Origin: Iris pallida | Taxonomy: Eukaryota > Streptophyta > Magnoliopsida > Asparagales > Iridaceae | Assembly: GCA_029216955.1 (NCBI GenBank) | Contig: JANAVB010010791.1 | Span: 9,303,593 to 9,367,592, forward strand | Direction of reading: 5' to 3' | Length of the DNA stretch: 64,000 nucleotides | In this document: positions 59,713 to 64,000 of the stretch, piece after piece | Layout of the letters: each line of letters opens with the position of its first letter | Numbering within the stretch: the first letter of the stretch is position 1 | Position numbers and translations under genes: made by a program | The notes under the pieces: generated by a model | Database searches by the model: none | The model's input: the letters and a program-made list of their open reading frames with translations, nothing else | Told to the model about the DNA's origin: nothing

Positions 59713-61078
59713 ATTGACATTGAGGGCGACAGAAGCCCAGATGATGATGAAGGTGACGAAGACCTTGCTAAATGTCTCGATGGTCCTGAGGGTCATAAAA
59801 ACCCTAATATCGATACTGAGGGGATTCAGACCCCTGTTGAACATATTATTGAAACAAAGAGGGCAAATAAGGCATCCCAAGAAGACCAAGTTAAGTCAGG
59901 GGCTAGGAGTAGCTACTTCATATCAGGAGGATCGGAAGCCGAAAGAAGCCAGGAAGTATATGATTCTACAATGGAGAGGCCCGTTACAGAACAGAATACT
60001 ACATCTATAGAAACTCCATATATGCCAACAGGCCCACGTAAATTTTTGACTTTATTTACCATTGCTTCTTTATTTAATGCCATATGACATAATGATTTTG
60101 CTTTGAATTACAGCAAGTCAAGTGGGGAAGACCATCAAAGTCCCGTTGGCTTCTACCGCCTTCAGCATCAGTTCCACCATGGCTCTTTTAGATATTGGTA
60201 CTCATGCCATAGAGGGAAGCTCCTCTGGAATGCCTGCACCAAAATCTTTGGGTGCTGATATTGTCCAAGTTGTCATTCCTTCCGTTTTTACAGAAGGAAT
60301 ACCCACCGAGGCAGCAACACCTGGTGTATCAGTATTGACGATTAGCATCATCGAAACTTATACGGATGCTTTCTTTACTTCCTTGCGCTCATTGGTTCAA
60401 ATGGCCATAGAGAAGAACCATCCTTATGATTTTGTAAAGAGGACTTCTCTTTTTGCAATTGAGGGCATACACGATCTTGGCGACACTGAAAGGGCCAATG
60501 CCTTAAAACAGATCTTGAAGAAGCTCGATGAGCCTATTAAGTCTTACCAAGAGCTGATAAGGGGAAGTACATAAAGACTGGTAGATGTTGAGTGCGAGGC
60601 CATAGCTCGTGAGTATGAGGAATGACAATTTGTACTAGACAACTCTATGGTCGCATTCACGATACAGTCTAAAGAGATAGAGTCCAGTATTGCTGAGGCT
60701 ACTTCCTCCATTGAGCTTTACAAGGCCAAAGCAAGAGAAAAAGACAAAGAAGTAAATGAAGGTCAATCTCGCATTCAAGAGTCGAAAGCTAAACTGGCCA
60801 GGACTCGTGTATCGGTCACAACAGCTAGGAAACGCTAAGAAGTGGTGTTCGAGCTGTATCAATTTACCTTCAGCCGTCTAGATGATCTGGATAGGCAAAG
60901 AAATGAACTTCTCCGAGCTCAAAATACAGAGATGGAATGTCATGTTACATCAATGCAGCCTTTACTTCCAGCTTTCAGGAGAGACTTATCCAAGGCAAGG
61001 GTGATTGCTACAAAGATGGAGCGAGCTGAAGCTTTAAAGGAAAAGATTTCTGACCTCAGTACTCCACCTACCCAATGA

Positions 61079-61721
61079 GTAATGTAATGATCTTTTTGAA
61101 CAATGTTTTATTATATTATGAACAATATAATAGTTTTATGTTCTCAAGATCACTTATGAAATAGAAAGACTGATAATTTGTTTTAGATCTATTACTTATT
61201 ATGTATCTGTTTGAGACATAAGTAATAGATAGGAGTAAGAAATATGTTCAGATGTACTGGACGTGACATATTTCTCGAAAATAACAACACTTATTATATC
61301 TACTCAGAGGTAATATGTTTGTGATAGAGTATAATTTTGACATGATGTTATTTTTAAGACGACGTTATCGGAGGTAATATAGATATCACAAGTCGTTGAT
61401 GTAGATAGTAGAATTCAGAGGTAATGTGCACGTGAATTCATATATTTGTGGATTATCCTTAAACCAACTAGGGCACCAGAATAGGATATCTTTTAAAACA
61501 ACTGGGTTTCAAAAGATGGTGTTTGTGATGATATGTCGTGGCAGATATTATAGGTTAATCTTTTGGGGATGTACCATAAGATCTGGTTAGAACCCACTCG
61601 AGATTTTTAAGGACTTACTATCTGTGGGGTTTATTCACGAAAGAGTGAATAAAAGATAATAATTCGAAGATTTGTGTATGTACAATATTTGTTAGAAAAT
61701 ATAATACATACTTTCAAACAT
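61079..61721. other. No gene seen; 3' flank of PMD-like gene or element boundary
   Basis: AT-rich sequence with TTATTATATTATGAACAATATAATAG near 61110-61135 and the phrase GAGGTAAT(A/G)T repeated three times (61310, 61372, 61418). The 3' LTR expected for the minus-strand element F was not recognised here. Confidence 0.35.
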
Positions 61722-61990
61722 GATATTTTTTAAGGAATTTGCCATTGATAGGCATCATAGCTATTCGACCTTCCATTCTGGTCAGTTGATAAGCTCCATT
61801 AGAGAAAACTTTGCTTATGACGTAAGAACCTTCCCACTTTGGCTCGAACTTGCCCTTGCTCATGTGTGTCATAGTCATAGGAAGTCTGACAATAAGGACT
61901 AACTCGCCTTTTTGAAAGGTTCGTACTTTGACTTTACGGTTGAAAGCTTTTGAGATTCGAGCTTGATATAGCTCAATGTGCTGTTAAGCT
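61722..61990 (-). pseudogene. Integrase C-terminal fragment of element F
   Basis: The minus strand reads an open frame ending at 61722 with AFNRKVKVRTFQKGELVL, then HMSKGKFEPKWEGSYVI, then GAYQLTRMEG and PINGKFLKKYH. This is the C-terminal domain pattern of gypsy integrases. The catalytic core is missing: upstream (to the right) the frame passes directly into gag. Confidence 0.85.
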
Positions 61991-62667
61991 AATAACAATT
62001 TCTCATCAAGTGCTTTAAGCTTGCATCATAATCATCAACGGACATATTCTCTTGTCTCAACATCATGAACTCATCCCCCTTTTTGTTGACGGACAACGCG
62101 AGGAACATAATGCTCAAGAAAAGCTTGAATATTTTTTAGGAAATTTTGGTATCGGGATCGGTTTATGAGATTTTCTATTTCTTCGTCACCCACCAGTCGT
62201 AGGCCCTCAATTGCAGCTATAGCGCAGCATATGCAACTCTCTTAGACCCTTTAATACTAAGAAGATTAAATATGTCCTCGATTTCTGCCAGCCATCCTAC
62301 TATCACATTAGGCTCCGCTCGACCGTTGAACTTTTGCGGGTTCATCTTGCAAAACTCAGTTGCTTTGAACAAGGACAAAGTGTTCCTCATTGTGGTTGAA
62401 CTTCTTCCTAGACCTCTTCTCTATCTTCGGATGCTATGATCGTTACATTTGTGTTTGCCGCCACAGTGCTCACGATCTGCGTCAAGGCATACATCTGCTT
62501 TTGTTGCACACTAAATTGGGCTTGGATCTCTGCCTGAAGCTGTTGCTCTCCACTTCCATCAAATGTAACATTCTCTTCATCGTAGTCTCGCTAGGGCCAA
62601 CGCCCTCCGAACTAAACGAACTATCTGCAGCGTTGTTTGTTGTGGCAGAATTATTTTTCTTAGTCAT
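61991..62667 (-). pseudogene. Gag fragment of element F
   Basis: It starts at a true ATG (plus-strand CAT, 62665-62667) with MTKKNNSATTNNAADSS and runs open to about 62482. Other frames carry NPQKFNGRAEPNVIVGWLAE, GSKRVAYAALQLQLRAYDWW and RQENMSVDDYDASLKHL (about 62015-62060). These parallel the gag of element A at 20620-20960. It breaks off after SLKHL, where integrase text begins, so about 3-4 kb of gag-pol is deleted. Confidence 0.85.
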
Positions 62668-62797
62668 TTTCTACAAAATAGAGTAAAGCTATTTTTGGAA
62701 CTTTTATTTCACGCAGCATGTCGACAAGCATTCAATCAAGTAATCGCAACCAACATTTCAAATCCAATATTTTTAGAAAATCCGAGAAAATTGAACC

Positions 62798-62811
62798 GTG
62801 CTCTAATACCA
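62798..62811 (-). promoter_or_regulatory. Primer-binding site of element F, tRNA-iMet type
   Basis: On the minus strand it reads TGGTATTAGAGCAC, one base from the standard site, 3 nt from the LTR end at 62815. Confidence 0.88.
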
Positions 62812-62814
62812 ATT

Positions 62815-64000
62815 TATCACACCACGATTCGACAAACCGTTCGTCCTCGCGTCGATTTTGTCGAATCGATCATCCTCGCTAGGACATGAAGCCCTACGAG
62901 TCTGGAGTTGCACTCGTCCAAGACAATAACTTCATTTGGTACATCTTTTGAAATATTAAGTTAAAACTTCACAAATTACAGAGAATTGAACACGCAATTT
63001 AAGAAAATAAAAATATATTTTTATTGATAACTTGCAACGAAGTACAAGTCGTGGTTACATTGGATATGCCATTGTGGCTATATTTATTGACACAAAAGAA
63101 AATACTCGACAAGCTGCCTGAATTAATACTTGTCGTTTCATACATTCACCATTTTTATACATTAAAAGCCTACGATGAATTGGCTTCAAAATACTTTAAA
63201 ATAGGTAGAGCTTCAAAACGTCTCTCCGAACTTCAGCTTTGGCTTATTACCGTACACCCGCAAAGTTTTTGTCACCTGTGGGGTTGGGGGATTAATACAC
63301 TTGGGAAGGTACAAGTGAGTGGGATGAACCCACTCATCTAAACCGACTCTAATTATTATGGTTGGCATATATTGGAGTTTTTTTTCTATTTAGAACTAAA
63401 TGAATTCAGGTCATATTGATAGCCTTCTTTGAAACAGTAAAAGCATACAGTAAAATGTAATGTTTTATCTCAACTCTTACCACGACCGTGCTTATCCCTG
63501 CTGTTTTCCATAAATAAATTCACTTTATTTATTGTGTTTCTAGGAAAATACAACTGTAGGAATCCGATCTAGAAGACGATCGCTTTATCCCTTAGATGAT
63601 GCGAAGAAGAAAAGCTCTCAAGAATTCGACAGTAATTTAGATAGCTATCTATCTGTACAATGAATGAGAAAAGAACTCTATTTATAGAGTCGAAAATAAC
63701 TGAAAAGATAACTGTCTTCACAACCTGTGCATAGTTACAAATCACGCAGGATTTAACATACACAAGGTTATGGGCAGTTACTGGACGTGGCCTGTAACTG
63801 TTGGACACATGGCAATCGTACATGAGTCATGTGCAAGTTACAGGACACGCAAGTGAGAGATCGGTGGCATGGCTGCCACGTACTCCAATTTGATAAAATC
63901 CATGCAGGCTTGTTGAGGACAAAATCCACGCAGCCTTGTGGCAGAAAGCTTCAGAATCTACGCAGACTTGGGGCAGAAAGCTTCAGAATCCACGCAGACT
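62815..64000 (-). mobile_element. 5' LTR of minus-strand element F (runs off the window)
   Basis: The LTR end on the minus strand (GACGAACGG…GTGTGATA) resembles that of A. Further right, the minus strand reads CTCTATAAATAGAG (about 63680-63693), a strong TATA-type promoter. AATAAA-type signals follow near 63510-63530, giving a normal promoter-to-polyA order. The outer end lies beyond 64000. A short tandem phrase (CAGAAAGCTTCAGAATC…CACGCAGACTTG) is repeated at 63940-64000. Confidence 0.8.

Larger units (their letters stand above)
57469..61078 (+). pseudogene. Plant mobile domain-like protein with coiled-coil tail, decayed
   Basis: A possible first exon (57469-57609, VAEKDKKVVEATSR…, no ATG) is followed about 0.5 kb later by a long coding remnant in shifting frames. 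Pieces are 58275-58523, 58570-58780, 58783-59000 and 58986-59510, the last ending in ATLAGFLSIWLRQFVVPRAS. An acidic repeat part (59635-60087) and a C-terminal part (60122-61078) with stops at 60572, 60622 and 60837 follow. The FLSIWLRQFVVP region and its context resemble the plant mobile domain carried by host MAIN/MAIL-type proteins and by some gypsy and MULE elements. The C-terminus (KEIESSIAEATSSIELYKAK…) is heptad-like. The stop at 59343-59345 is TAG after L, consistent with CAG. The PMD assignment is by recollection and could be wrong; the coding nature is well supported. Confidence 0.55.

Overview
The window is flowering-plant nuclear DNA. Grounds: plant-type Ty3/gypsy polyproteins, long LTRs primed from tRNA-iMet or apparently tRNA-Ile, a plant L1-type LINE ORF1 with a DUF4283-like domain, CACTA and Harbinger-like MITEs, a plant mobile domain (PMD)-like reading frame and telo-box motifs. 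I cannot name the species. Almost everything is transposable-element sequence. No intact host gene was found, and every recognisable coding region carries stops or frameshifts.

Left part (1-8669): a tandem LTR-gag-LTR-gag-LTR array of a gypsy element that has a gag gene but no pol (TR-GAG type). Its 2.6-kb LTRs are packed with a short GGCCGCAT motif and with RY-like CATGCA words. From 8670 to 15950 lies old, mostly unrecognisable repeat DNA. It holds two diverged direct-repeat copies (about 10680-11640 and 14880-15560), a minus-strand gypsy primer site at 12152-12168, and TA microsatellites. A GC-rich promoter/first-exon-like island sits at 16050-16260.

Centre (16715-48512): a tower of nested insertions that can be read almost to the base. 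Gypsy element C (16715-18358) was interrupted in its RT by gypsy element A (LTR 18359-20108). A was interrupted inside its integrase by gypsy element B (24214-48130, target duplication AATGC). The 3' LTR of B then received a 130-bp CACTA MITE (33649-33778, duplication ATA) and a 12.56-kb non-coding element D (34770-47327, duplication CCTTT). D itself is an LTR-internal-LTR-internal-LTR tandem. The 5' LTR of B supplies the empty site for both late insertions. After subtracting them the two B LTRs are 3173 and 3174 bp.

Right part: a LINE ORF1 pseudogene on the minus strand (about 48478-51560). Its zinc knuckle is split by a 1.9-kb Harbinger-like element (48933-50840) that carries a 1.4-kb A-rich array. 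Next come an AT-rich stretch with degenerate short repeats, the 3' LTR of another element (55122 on), and an LTR start at 56349. A PMD-like, coiled-coil pseudogene (about 57469-61078) contains a 29-bp-arm hairpin. A minus-strand internally deleted gypsy element (61722-64000) fuses gag directly to the integrase tail.

The autonomous-type remnants (A, B, C) supply PR, RT, RNase H and IN domains. The gag-only and non-coding elements lack these and would have depended on relatives for movement. Premature stops are largely CAG to TAG, a pattern expected from decay of CHG-methylated DNA.
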